This document shows positions 1 to 8,444 of a DNA stretch of 64,000 bases, piece after piece (position 1 is the stretch's first letter; every line of letters starts with the position of its first letter). The DNA is taken from contig JAWKVW010000019.1 of NCBI GenBank assembly GCA_041397845.1, forward strand, positions 1-64,000. The letters are read 5' to 3'. The stretch comes from JAKPQE01 sp041397845. GTDB taxonomy: Bacteria; Pseudomonadota; Alphaproteobacteria; Rhizobiales; JAKPQE01. The position numbers and the translations under genes were made by a program. The notes below the pieces were generated by a model. It saw only the letters and a list, made by a program, of their open reading frames with translations. It was not told the DNA's origin and searched no databases.

Positions 1-167
1 ACCGCCGGGACGGGTCGGTCGAGGCGGTCTTTCAGGGGGCGCCGGAAGCGGTCGCGGCGATGATCGCGGCCTGCCGCGAGGGGCCGGGTCCGGCGCGGGT
101 CGTCGACGTTCGCGTCACGGCGCACGAGGGCGACTATTCCGGCTTTGCCATTGCCGAGACGGCCTGA
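1..167 (+). CDS. Acylphosphatase, C-terminal part (gene runs in from the left edge)
   Basis: The reading frame is open from base 3 to a TGA at 165-167, giving the last 54 residues. They match the C-terminal half of the small acylphosphatase fold: a GSVEAVFQG strand, an AVAAMIAACREGPGPARV helix and loop, and a final strand ending in YSGFAIAETA. Acylphosphatases hydrolyse acyl phosphates in the cytosol and are about 90 residues long, so roughly 40 residues, including the catalytic Arg/Asn region, lie outside the window. The gene converges on lipB with a 3-base gap. Confidence 0.8.
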   Translation, partial: RRDGSVEAVFQGAPEAVAAMIAACREGPGPARVVDVRVTAHEGDYSGFAIAETA

Positions 168-170
168 AGG

Positions 171-875
171 TCAGGTGCCGACTGTCGGGCCGAAGAGGCG
201 CTCGAACTCGGCGCGCAGGGCCGTGTCGACCTCGGCCGTCGCGGTGATCTGGCCAAGATCCTCAAGGCTCGTCACGCCATGCTCGGCGATGCCGCAGGGA
301 ATGATGCCGGCAAAATGGGTCAGGTCGGGATCGACGTTGAGCGAGACGCCGTGAAAGGTGATGCCGCCGCGGACGCGAATGCCGAGGGCGGCGATCTTGT
401 CCTCGGTGCCCTCGCCACGCTCCGGCCGGCGTACCCAGACGCCGACGCGGTCACCACGGCGCTCGCCGCGGACATGGAAACGCCAGAGCGTCGCGATCAG
501 CCATTCCTCGAGAGTGAAAACGAAGCGGCGCACGTCGCCGCCGCGACGGCGCAGGTCCAGCATCACATAGGCGATGCGCTGGCCCGGGCCATGATAGGTG
601 TAGCGGCCGCCACGACCGGCCTCGAACACGGGGAAGCGATCCGGCTCGACAAGCTCGTTGCGGTCGGCGCTGGTGCCGGCGGTGTAGAGCGGAGGATGCT
701 CGAGCAGCCAGACGCATTCGGCGGCATTGCCGGCGCGGATATCGGCGACGCGGGCCTCCATGAAGGCGAGGGCGTCGGGATAGGCGACGGGTTCGTCGGA
801 AACGCGCCATTCGACCGGCGGGCCATCGAGCGGCGGCAATGGCGACAGGGTTTCCGGTGAGCGATCGTTAAGCAT
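171..875 (-). CDS. lipB: Octanoyl-[acyl-carrier-protein]:protein N-octanoyltransferase LipB
   Basis: LipB moves octanoyl groups from acyl carrier protein to lipoyl domains, the first step of cofactor assembly for 2-oxoacid dehydrogenases and the glycine cleavage system. The 234-residue product has the family landmarks in order: HPPLYTAGTSADRNEL, GRGGRYTYHGPGQ, the DKIAALGIRVRGGITFHG segment with the conserved Lys, and FAGIIPCGI with the catalytic Cys. The frame stays open for over 200 codons upstream, but that stretch has no LipB similarity, so the ATG at 875 was chosen. That start is the second copy of a tandem 10-mer. Length and motifs are normal for the family. Confidence 0.93.
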   Translation of the reverse strand: MLNDRSPETLSPLPPLDGPPVEWRVSDEPVAYPDALAFMEARVADIRAGNAAECVWLLEHPPLYTAGTSADRNELVEPDRFPVFEAGRGGRYTYHGPGQRIAYVMLDLRRRGGDVRRFVFTLEEWLIATLWRFHVRGERRGDRVGVWVRRPERGEGTEDKIAALGIRVRGGITFHGVSLNVDPDLTHFAGIIPCGIAEHGVTSLEDLGQITATAEVDTALRAEFERLFGPTVGT

Positions 876-885
876 CGTTAAGCAT
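866..885. repeat. Tandem 10-bp duplication over the lipB start
   Basis: The 10-mer CGTTAAGCAT occurs twice head to tail (866-875 and 876-885). Read on the minus strand each copy begins with ATG; the inner one is the chosen lipB start and the outer one is out of frame. The repeat could be a regulatory direct repeat or a recent slip duplication. The sequence alone cannot decide. Confidence 0.6.
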
Positions 886-962
886 TCGTAAACCAGCCGC
901 GAGCGACGCTGTGGCTCGAGATTCGCCGGCAGGAGCCGGCAGTTCCCTGAAGCGAGGCGCCG

Positions 963-1205
963 ATGAAGACCATTGACCGGATCCCGGTGGAAATCGCCGT
1001 GGTGCTTGGCACGGCGACCATGCCGATCCACCAGTTGCTCCGCATGGGACGCGGCGCGGTCATCGAACTCGAAACACACGAGGACGACGATGTCCAGATC
1101 CTTGCCAACAATACGCCGGTGGCGCGCGGGCAGGTGACTGTCCAGGGCGAAAAGATCGGTGTCGAAATCACCGAAATGATGCTGCGCGATCGCACCAAGC
1201 GCTGA
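963..1205 (+). CDS. Short FliN/SpoA-family flagellar motor-switch-like protein
   Basis: This 80-residue protein is almost only a SpoA domain (the FliN C-terminal / type III secretion C-ring fold). The typical core is visible: IPVEIAVVLGTATMPI, QLLRMGRGAVIEL, and ILANNTPVARGQVTV followed by EKIGVEIT. FliN lines the base of the flagellar C-ring and binds FliM and export chaperones. A GAAGCGAGG ribosome site precedes the ATG. It lacks the N-terminal extension of full FliN, and no other flagellar or secretion gene occurs in the window, so whether it works in a motor or in another SpoA assembly is open. Confidence 0.75.
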   Translation: MKTIDRIPVEIAVVLGTATMPIHQLLRMGRGAVIELETHEDDDVQILANNTPVARGQVTVQGEKIGVEITEMMLRDRTKR

Positions 1206-1399
1206 CCGCGAGAGGCCGGACGGGGCGACGTCGCGCCGCCCGGGGAAACCCTGTTTTTGCTGGCGGGAAAGCGGCTTAGGCCGGGCGGTTTCAGCGGTGC
1301 GAAGAAAATCGCCGAACAGCGATGTCACCCCTTGTCGCCCGGACATCGATTTGTTACATGGTGCCCCGCAAGCCGTTTGGCTCGCGCCGGAATACCTTC

Positions 1400-1486
1400 G
1401 CGGTCGTGGCGGAATTGGTAGACGCGCAGCGTTGAGGTCGCTGTGGGAGAGATCCCGTGGAAGTTCGAGTCTTCTCGACCGCACCA
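1400..1486 (+). tRNA. tRNA-Leu (anticodon GAG)
   Basis: The cloverleaf is readable. A 7-bp acceptor stem pairs GCGGTCG (1400-1406) with CGACCGC (1476-1482), followed by discriminator A and an encoded CCA (1484-1486). The D arm has GGAATTGGTAGAC. The anticodon stem CAGCG/CGCTG encloses TTGAGGT, giving anticodon GAG. A long variable arm (GGGAGAGATCCC) marks a class II tRNA, and the T arm holds TTCGAGT. It decodes CTC/CTT leucine codons. Confidence 0.96.
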
Positions 1487-1512
1487 TTCCCGGTTTCAGT
1501 CCGGGTTGAAAA

Positions 1513-1542
1513 CGGCGACCTTCGGGTCGCCGATTTCGTTTC
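1513..1542 (+). terminator. Intrinsic terminator after tRNA-Leu
   Basis: A perfect 8-bp stem CGGCGACC/GGTCGCCG closes a stable TTCG tetraloop (1513-1532) and is followed by the T-rich ATTTCGTTTC. It lies 26 bases after the tRNA 3' end and fits termination of the tRNA transcript. The rest of the gap to 1753 shows no gene. Confidence 0.8.
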
Positions 1543-1753
1543 AGGGGCCGCATTTCCGGTGTCGCTGCCAGTGCGCGATTGCCTTCAATTCGATCACCGA
1601 ATGCCCTGAAAATCCCATAGTGCGTTGCCGCGAAATGTGAAACGCTCGGTCAAACGGGTGCCATCCGGTCGCGTGCCCGGCCTTTCCTGAGGCTGGCATC
1701 GCCCTTTTGCCGGGGGGCGCCACCTGTCCTTGCGTGCAAATTCCGGGTGCTCA

Positions 1754-4700
1754 ATGTCGATCAAGGCCGCCATCCACCATCTCACCCACTACAAATACGA
1801 TCGACCCGTCACGCTCGGTCCGCAGGTCATCCGGCTGAGGCCGGCGCCGCACAGCCGGACGCGGGTCATCTCGCATTCGCTGAAGATCTCGCCCGGCGGC
1901 CATTTCGTGAACCACCAGCAGGACCCTTATGGCAACTGGCTGGCGCGCTTCGTCTTTCCCGAGCCGGTGACGGAATTCCGGATCGAAGTCGATCTCGTCG
2001 CCGACATGACCGTCTACAATCCGTTCGACTTCTTCGTCGAGGATACGGCCGAGCACTGGCCGTTCGCCTATCCGGAGGAGCTGGAGGTCGACCTTTCGAT
2101 TTACCGGCAGCCGGAGCCGGCCGGGCCGCAGCTTCAGGCGTTCCTCGACAGCGTCGACCGGTCGGAGCAGCGCACGGTCGACTTCATCGTCGGCCTCAAT
2201 GCCCGGGTGGCGCGGGAGGTCGGCTACGTCATCCGCATGGAGCCCGGCGTGCAGACGCCGGAGGAGACGTTCACGAAATGCACCGGCTCATGCCGGGATT
2301 CGTCGTGGCTGCTCGTGCAGGCGCTGCGCCATCTCGGCTTTGCGGCGCGGTTCGTCTCCGGCTACCTCATCCAGTTGAAGCCGGACCTTGTCTCGCTCGA
2401 CGGCCCGCCGGGCACGGACCATGATTTCACCGACCTGCACGCCTGGACGGAGGTGTTCATTCCGGGCGCGGGGTGGATCGGCCTTGATCCGACGTCCGGC
2501 CTTCTGACGGGCGAAAGCCACATTCCGCTGGCGGCAACGCCGCACTACCGGAACGCGGCGCCGATTTCGGGCATGGCGAGCTTTGCCAATGTCGACTTCT
2601 CGTTCGACATGTCGGTGAAGCGGGTCGCCGAGCATCCGCGCATCACCAAGCCGTTTTCGGACGAGGCCTGGGCGGCGCTCGACGAGCTCGGGCGCAAGGT
2701 CGACGATTCCCTGGCGGCGGGAGACGTGCGCCTGACGATGGGCGGCGAGCCGACCTTCGTTTCGATCGACGATTTCGAGTCGGCCGAGTGGAACACGGCG
2801 GCGGTCGGGCCGACGAAGCGGGAGCTTGCCGACCGGCTGATCCGGCGGCTGCGCGATCGCTTCGCGCCGGGCGGCTTCCTGCATTACGGGCAGGGCAAGT
2901 GGTATCCGGGGGAATCGCTGCCGCGCTGGACGTTCTCGCTGTACTGGCGGCGCGACGGCAAGCCGATCTGGTCGGATGCGGCCTTCATTGCCGAAGAGGG
3001 GGCGCAGACCGGGGCAGGGGCGCGGGACGCCGATATGCTGCTGCGCGCCATCGCGTCGGAGCTCGGCGTTGCGCCGGACCATGTGGCGCCGGCCTATGAG
3101 GACCCGGCCGAGTGGATCATCAAGGAAGGCAGCCTGCCGGAAAACGTGACGCCGGCCAATTCCAAGCTCGAGGATCCGGAGGAGCGCAACCGCATCGCGC
3201 GGGTGTTCGGCCGGGGACTGACCGAGCCGGCCGGCTTCGTGCTGCCGATCCAGCGCTGGCGGGGGCAAGCCTCTGGGCAGCGCTGGCGGTCGGAGAAATG
3301 GAAGCTGCGGCGCGGCAATCTCTACCTCATTCCCGGCGACAGACCGGTCGGGTTCCGCCTGCCGCTCGGCTCGCTGCCGCACATTCCGGCGGCAAGCTAT
3401 CCTTATGTGAATGTCGCCGATCCGACCGAGGAACGCGGGCCGCTGCCCGACTTCGATCTCGGCGACGGGGCGCGGCGGGCGCAGCCGATGGCGCATTTCA
3501 GCCCGGCAAGCGAGGGTCAGGCGCGGGTCGAGCAGGAGACGGGCGATTTCGGCGGAGCGGTGCGCACGGCGATGTCGGTCGAGCCGCGGGACGGGCGGCT
3601 TTGCGTGTTCATGCCGCCGGTCGAGCGGATCGAGGACTATCTGGAACTCATCGCGGCGGCGGAGCGGGCGGCGAAAGCCTGCGGCCTGCCGGTGCACATC
3701 GAGGGCTATGCGCCGCCGGTCGATCCGCGCATGAACGTCATCCGCGTCGCGCCGGACCCCGGCGTCATCGAGGTCAACATCCATCCGGCCTCGAACTGGG
3801 CGGAGTGCGTGGCAACGACCGAGGCGATCTACGAGGAGGCGCGGCTCTCCCGGCTCGGCGCCGACAAGTTCATGATCGATGGCCGGCACACCGGCACGGG
3901 CGGCGGCAATCACGTCGTCGTCGGCGGCGCGACGCCGATGGACAGTCCGTTCCTGCGACGGCCCGATCTTCTGAAGTCGATCATCCTGCATTGGCAGCGG
4001 CATCCGAGCCTTTCCTACCTCTTCTCCGGCCTGTTCATCGGCCCGACCAGTCAGGCGCCGCGTATCGATGAAGCCCGGCACGACAGCCTCTACGAGCTCG
4101 AGATGGCGCTGGCGCAAGTGCCGCGACCAGGGCAGGGCGAGGCGCCGCTGCCCTGGCTCGTCGACCGGCTGCTGCGCAATCTGCTCGTCGACGTCACGGG
4201 CAACACGCATCGTTCGGAAATCTGCATCGACAAGCTCTACTCGCCGGACGGGCCGACCGGCCGGCTCGGGCTCGTCGAATTCCGCGGCTTCGAAATGCCG
4301 CCGCATGCGCGCATGAGCCTTGCCCAGCAGGTGCTGATCCGGGCGCTGATCGCGCGGTTCTGGCACAGCCCGGCCGGCGGCAATTTCATCCGCTGGGGCA
4401 CGGTGCTGCAGGACCGGTTCATGCTGCCGCATTTCGTCTGGGAGGATTTCCTCGACATCCTGCGCGATCTCGGCGAGCACGGCTTCGACCTTCGGCCGGA
4501 GTGGTACGAGGCACAGGCCGAGTTCCGCTTCCCGTTCTGCGGCGAGGTGGAATACGAGGGCGTGCACCTTGAAATCCGGCAGGCGCTGGAGCCCTGGCAC
4601 GTGCTTGGCGAGACCGGCGCGATCGGCGGCACGGTGCGCTACACCGACAGTTCGGTCGAGCGGCTGCAGGTCAAGATGACGACGACCGATCCGGACCGCT

Positions 4701-5077
4701 ACATCGTTTCGTGCAACCGGCGGCGGGTGCCGCTGCAGCACACCGGCACGGGCGGTGTCTCGGTCGGGGCGGTGCGCTACAAGGCCTGGCAGCCGGCGAT
4801 GGCGCTGCATCCGGTGCTGCCGGTCGATGCGCCGCTGACCTTCGATGTGTTCGATAGCTGGACCGGCCGGGCGATCGGCGGGTGCGTCTATCACGTCGCA
4901 CACCCCGGAGGACGAAATTACGAGACATTTCCGGTGAATGGCTATGAAGCGGAGGCGCGACGCCTTGCCCGTTTCGAGCCGCGCGGCCATACTCCGGGCC
5001 TCTACGTGCCGCAGCCGGAATTGCCGCACCGGGAATTTCCGCTGACTCTAGACCTCCGGCGGTCCCCGGGTATCTGA
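1754..5077 (+). CDS. Transglutaminase-like / DUF2126 putative amidoligase fusion protein
   Basis: The first gene of a three-gene operon encodes 1107 residues. Residues 1 to about 300 form a bacterial transglutaminase-like domain with a complete triad: Cys180 in TGSCRDSS, His229 in DLHAWTEVF and Asp245 in GLDPTSG. The remainder is the DUF2126 region, a putative amidoligase family, marked by MGGEPTFVSIDD, GRHTGTGGGNHVVVGGA and GLVEFRGFEMPPHARMS. No signal peptide is present. The start was set at the ATG giving MSIKAAIHHLTHY, which begins the domain; an in-frame ATG eight codons upstream is less likely. The next gene starts 3 bases after the stop, implying co-translation. Comparative genomics has linked this gene set to formation or editing of amide-linked peptides, but no product is known. 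Confidence 0.85.
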   Translation: MSIKAAIHHLTHYKYDRPVTLGPQVIRLRPAPHSRTRVISHSLKISPGGHFVNHQQDPYGNWLARFVFPEPVTEFRIEVDLVADMTVYNPFDFFVEDTAEHWPFAYPEELEVDLSIYRQPEPAGPQLQAFLDSVDRSEQRTVDFIVGLNARVAREVGYVIRMEPGVQTPEETFTKCTGSCRDSSWLLVQALRHLGFAARFVSGYLIQLKPDLVSLDGPPGTDHDFTDLHAWTEVFIPGAGWIGLDPTSGLLTGESHIPLAATPHYRNAAPISGMASFANVDFSFDMSVKRVAEHPRITKPFSDEAWAALDELGRKVDDSLAAGDVRLTMGGEPTFVSIDDFESAEWNTAAVGPTKRELADRLIRRLRDRFAPGGFLHYGQGKWYPGESLPRWTFSLYWRRDGKPIWSDAAFIAEEGAQTGAGARDADMLLRAIASELGVAPDHVAPAYEDPAEWIIKEGSLPENVTPANSKLEDPEERNRIARVFGRGLTEPAGFVLPIQRWRGQASGQRWRSEKWKLRRGNLYLIPGDRPVGFRLPLGSLPHIPAASYPYVNVADPTEERGPLPDFDLGDGARRAQPMAHFSPASEGQARVEQETGDFGGAVRTAMSVEPRDGRLCVFMPPVERIEDYLELIAAAERAAKACGLPVHIEGYAPPVDPRMNVIRVAPDPGVIEVNIHPASNWAECVATTEAIYEEARLSRLGADKFMIDGRHTGTGGGNHVVVGGATPMDSPFLRRPDLLKSIILHWQRHPSLSYLFSGLFIGPTSQAPRIDEARHDSLYELEMALAQVPRPGQGEAPLPWLVDRLLRNLLVDVTGNTHRSEICIDKLYSPDGPTGRLGLVEFRGFEMPPHARMSLAQQVLIRALIARFWHSPAGGNFIRWGTVLQDRFMLPHFVWEDFLDILRDLGEHGFDLRPEWYEAQAEFRFPFCGEVEYEGVHLEIRQALEPWHVLGETGAIGGTVRYTDSSVERLQVKMTTTDPDRYIVSCNRRRVPLQHTGTGGVSVGAVRYKAWQPAMALHPVLPVDAPLTFDVFDSWTGRAIGGCVYHVAHPGGRNYETFPVNGYEAEARRLARFEPRGHTPGLYVPQPELPHREFPLTLDLRRSPGI

Positions 5078-5080
5078 TCG

Positions 5081-7480
5081 ATGTCGCAAGAGGGCGCTGC
5101 GCCGCAAGTGCCGTCACCGAAGATCCTCTCGGCCTACCGGCCGGCAGCAGGGACGCCGGACGAGTTGATCGGCGCCGACGGCGCGATTCGGCCGGTCTGG
5201 AAAGACTTCGTGAAGCAGCTCTCGGCGATGTCGCCGGACGAGGTGGCGCAGCGGATTGCCCGCGGCGACCAGTACCTGCGCGACGCCGGCGTGTTCTATC
5301 GCCAGTACGGGGCGCAGGACACGGCCGAGCGCGACTGGCCGCTCAGCGCCATGCCGGTGCTCATCTCCGAATCGGAATGGCAGGAGATCGAGGCCGGGCT
5401 CGTCGAGCGGGCCGAGCTCCTCGAAGCCGTCATTGCCGATCTCTATGGCGGCAACCGGCTGGTCTCCGGCGGCCATCTGCCGGCGAGCCTTGTTGCCGCC
5501 AATCCCGAGTGGCTGCGGCCGCTCGTCGGCGTCGAGCCGCGCTCGGGGCATTTCCTGCATTTCGTCGCCTTCGACATCGGTCGCGGCCCGCAGGGGCAGT
5601 GGTGGGTGCTCGGCGACCGGACGCAGGCGCCGTCCGGCGCGGGCTTTGCCCTTGAAAACCGGATTGCGACGTCGCGGGTCTATTCCGACATCTATGCGCG
5701 CTCGAACGTCCATCGGCTCGCCGGTTTCTTCCGCAATTTCCGCGATGCCTTGCAGGGCCTCCGGGACAGCGAGCGCGGCCGGGTCGGCATCCTGACGCCG
5801 GGACCGCTGAACGATACCTATTTTGAGCACGCCTTCATCGCGCGCTATCTCGGCTTCACGCTGCTCGAGGGCGAAGACCTCGTCGTGCGCGACGGCCAGT
5901 TGATGGTGCGCACGGTGGCCGGGCTCAAGCCGGTCAGCGTGCTGTGGCGGCGGCTCGATGCCAACTGGGCCGACCCGCTGGAGCTTGCCGAAACCTCGCG
6001 GATCGGCACGGCCGGTCTCGTTGGCGCGGTGCGGGCCGGCGGCGTCACGATGGTCAACGCGCTCGGCTCGGGCATTCTCGAGACGCGGGCGCTGCTCGCC
6101 TTCATGCCGCGCCTTGCCGAGGTGCTGACCGGCAGGCCGCTGCGCATGCCGAACATTGCGACGTGGTGGTGCGGCCAGCCGGCGGAGCGCGACTACGTCA
6201 AGGCGAATGTCGGGCGGATGACGATCGGCGAGGCGCTGTCGACGCGCATGCCGTTCGAGGATGATGACATTCATGCCGTCGGCGGCGTCTATCGCGGTCG
6301 CGACCGAGGGCCGATCGAGGCCTGGCTGGAGGCCGAGGGCTCGCATCTCGTTGCCCAGGAAACGATGACCTGCTCGACCTCGCCGGCGTTTGCCAATGGC
6401 GTGCTCGAGCCGCGGCCGATGAGTCTTCGGGTGTTCCTGGCGCGCACGCAGAACGGCTGGCAGGCAATGCCGGGCGGCTTTGCCCGGGTCGGCGGATCGA
6501 GCGATTCGGCGATGCTGTCGATGCAGCGCGGCGGTTTCGTCGCCGACGTCTGGGTGGTCAGCGAGCGGCCGGTGCAGGCCGAGACGATGCTGCACCCGCG
6601 CCCGGCTTTCGTGCGCAGCGAGCACAATGTGCTGCCGAGCCGGGCGGCGGACAATCTCTTCTGGCTCGGCCGCTATGTCGAGCGGACGGAAAACATGGTG
6701 CGGCTGCTGCGCGCCTACAATGTCCGCCTCGCCGAGGCGTATCTGACCGACTCGCCGCTCATTGCGCTGCTTGAAGAGCATATGGAGGCGTTCGGCATCG
6801 ACCCCCTGCAGGGCATACCGAAATCAGTCTGCGAGGCGCTGAATTCGGCGGTCGGCAGCGCCGGGCGGGTGCGCGACCGGCTCTCCATCGACGGCTGGAT
6901 GGCGCTTTCCGATCTGGCAAAGACGCTGCGCCGGCTTTCGGAAAAGGTCGTTCCCGGTGATGACGCGGCCCGGGCGATGAACGTCATCCTGCGCAAGATG
7001 GCCGGCTTCTCCGGTCTCGTGCACGAGAACATGTACCGGTTCACCGGGTGGCGGTTCCTCAGCATCGGCCGGTCGCTGGAGCGGGCGACGGCGATGGCCT
7101 CGATTCTTGCGACATTCGCTGACGACGAGGCGCCGGAAGGGGCGTTCGACCTTGCCGTCGAGGCGGGCGACAGCGTGATGACGCACCGCCGGCGCTATCC
7201 GGTGGCGACGCATCGGGCGACGGTCATCGACCTTCTGGCGCTCGATCCGCTCAATCCGCGCTCTATCCTCTACCAGATGACAGAGATGAGCGAGCATATC
7301 GGCTATCTGCCGGGCAACGAGCCGCATGAGGCGATGTCCGACCTCCGGCGGGTGATGATGAAGGCACACACCGATCTTGCGGTGCACACGCCGGATTCGC
7401 TCGATACCGGGGCGCTGCGGGCGATCGGTGCCGAAATCTCGGACATCTCCGTCCTGCTGTCCGCGACCTATCTGCGCTAG
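5081..7480 (+). CDS. Circularly permuted ATP-grasp / alpha-E domain protein
   Basis: The product has 799 residues. Residues from about 60 to 500 match the circularly permuted ATP-grasp type 2 family (YRQYGAQDTAERDWPLSAMP, WWVLGDRTQAPSGAGFALEN, ARSNVHRLAGFF, GDGxL-like strands and MTCSTSPAFANG). From about residue 520 it continues into an alpha-helical alpha-E (DUF403) domain beginning PSRAADNLFWLGRYVERTEN. The two parts are separate genes in many genomes and fused here. ATP-grasp enzymes join a carboxylate to an amine through an acyl-phosphate, so this is probably the ligase of the operon and works with the flanking transglutaminase-like proteins. The substrate is unknown. It sits 3 bases after the upstream stop and 10 bases before the next start. 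Confidence 0.85.
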   Translation: MSQEGAAPQVPSPKILSAYRPAAGTPDELIGADGAIRPVWKDFVKQLSAMSPDEVAQRIARGDQYLRDAGVFYRQYGAQDTAERDWPLSAMPVLISESEWQEIEAGLVERAELLEAVIADLYGGNRLVSGGHLPASLVAANPEWLRPLVGVEPRSGHFLHFVAFDIGRGPQGQWWVLGDRTQAPSGAGFALENRIATSRVYSDIYARSNVHRLAGFFRNFRDALQGLRDSERGRVGILTPGPLNDTYFEHAFIARYLGFTLLEGEDLVVRDGQLMVRTVAGLKPVSVLWRRLDANWADPLELAETSRIGTAGLVGAVRAGGVTMVNALGSGILETRALLAFMPRLAEVLTGRPLRMPNIATWWCGQPAERDYVKANVGRMTIGEALSTRMPFEDDDIHAVGGVYRGRDRGPIEAWLEAEGSHLVAQETMTCSTSPAFANGVLEPRPMSLRVFLARTQNGWQAMPGGFARVGGSSDSAMLSMQRGGFVADVWVVSERPVQAETMLHPRPAFVRSEHNVLPSRAADNLFWLGRYVERTENMVRLLRAYNVRLAEAYLTDSPLIALLEEHMEAFGIDPLQGIPKSVCEALNSAVGSAGRVRDRLSIDGWMALSDLAKTLRRLSEKVVPGDDAARAMNVILRKMAGFSGLVHENMYRFTGWRFLSIGRSLERATAMASILATFADDEAPEGAFDLAVEAGDSVMTHRRRYPVATHRATVIDLLALDPLNPRSILYQMTEMSEHIGYLPGNEPHEAMSDLRRVMMKAHTDLAVHTPDSLDTGALRAIGAEISDISVLLSATYLR

Positions 7481-7490
7481 GCGCTCCTTG

Positions 7491-8369
7491 ATGCTCTACG
7501 ACATCACCCTGAAGATCTCCTACGAGTATGCGGCGCTGGCGGATGCGGGCCGGCATGTGCTGCGGCTCGCGCCGATGGACATTCCGGGCGAGCAACGGGT
7601 GATCGCGAGCAATCTCGATGTCGTTCCAAAGCCGCATGAGTGGATCAACCGGGTCGATTTCTTCGGCAATCCGGTGGTCGAGGTGGCGTTCGACGCGCCG
7701 CATGGCGACATGACCTTCAAGGTGGTGGCGCGGGTCGATCGCATGGCCGTGGCGCAGGGGCTCGACATGTCGCCGAGGCTTGCCGACCTCGGCCGGGACG
7801 TTGCCGGCTATCTCGGCGTCGACGCGATGGCGCCGCACCATTTCGTCGGGCCGTCGTCGCGGGTGCCGGAAAATACCGATATCGCCGCCTATGCCGGCCG
7901 TGCCGTCGCCAACGCCGGCACGGTGCGCGAGGCGGTGCAAGCGCTCGGGCTGGCGCTGCATCGCGACATGAAGTTCGACCCGAAGGCGACGACGGTCGAC
8001 ACGCCGACGGCGGAGGCCTTCGCCAATCGCCATGGCGTCTGTCAGGACTTCACCCATGTGATGATCTCGGGGTTGCGGTCGCTCGGCGTTCCGGCCGGCT
8101 ATGTCAGCGGCTTCCTGCGCACCATCCCGCCGAAGGGCAAGCCGCGGCTCGAGGGAGCGGATGCGATGCATGCCTGGGTGCGGGCCTGGTGCGGCTTCGA
8201 GGCCGGCTGGCTGGAATACGACCCGACGAACGCGATGTGGGTCGGCACGGACCATGTTGTCATCGCGCGCGGCCGGGACTATTTCGACGTCGCGCCGGTC
8301 AAGGGCGTCATGCGCACCGCCGGCCCGCAGAAAAGCAAGCAGTCGGTCGACGTCAAGCCGCTCGGCTGA
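7491..8369 (+). CDS. Transglutaminase-like protease/amidase family protein
   Basis: This is the third gene of the operon, encoding 292 residues. It has the N-terminal beta domain found in bacterial transglutaminase-like proteins (starting MLYDITLKISYEY) and then the catalytic core with Cys184 in HGVCQDFTHV, His227 in DAMHAWVRAW and Asp244 in LEYDPTNAM. All three catalytic residues are intact. Proteins of this family cleave or transfer amide bonds. With the ATP-grasp partner, a role in trimming or hydrolysing the ligated product is plausible but inferred. There is no signal peptide. The ATG follows the upstream stop by 10 bases. No Anbu proteasome-like gene, a frequent partner elsewhere, is present here. 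Confidence 0.85.
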   Translation: MLYDITLKISYEYAALADAGRHVLRLAPMDIPGEQRVIASNLDVVPKPHEWINRVDFFGNPVVEVAFDAPHGDMTFKVVARVDRMAVAQGLDMSPRLADLGRDVAGYLGVDAMAPHHFVGPSSRVPENTDIAAYAGRAVANAGTVREAVQALGLALHRDMKFDPKATTVDTPTAEAFANRHGVCQDFTHVMISGLRSLGVPAGYVSGFLRTIPPKGKPRLEGADAMHAWVRAWCGFEAGWLEYDPTNAMWVGTDHVVIARGRDYFDVAPVKGVMRTAGPQKSKQSVDVKPLG

Positions 8370-8409
8370 CCGAGGCCTGTCAAGCCACGAAAATTGCACA
8401 AGATATGGC

Positions 8410-8436
8410 GTTGCGCGATGGCGCCGTGTGCGCAAC
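8410..8436. promoter_or_regulatory. Inverted repeat just upstream of nasT
   Basis: Perfect 7-bp arms GTTGCGC (8410-8416) and GCGCAAC (8430-8436) flank a 13-base spacer. The repeat ends 8 bases before the nasT ATG and next to its ribosome site GAAGG. It could be an operator or an mRNA hairpin limiting NasT synthesis. No clear promoter hexamers are seen. Confidence 0.4.
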
Positions 8437-8444
8437 ATGAAGGC

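Noticed and set aside
1206..1399. GC-rich inverted stretch after the FliN-like gene, followed by GTTTTTGC, as a terminator
   Set aside because: No continuous stem could be drawn next to the T tract.
876..1553. A 226-codon upstream extension of lipB
   Set aside because: It runs through the FliN-like gene and the tRNA on the other strand and has no LipB similarity; the ATG at 875 begins the normal N-terminus.
2288..5029. A very long open frame antisense to the DUF2126 gene (over 900 codons), and similar ones at 17640-20441 and 34444-37389
   Set aside because: GC-rich genes with strong third-position bias leave the antisense frame open. The translations are Arg/Pro/His-rich with no family features, and the sense genes are clear.
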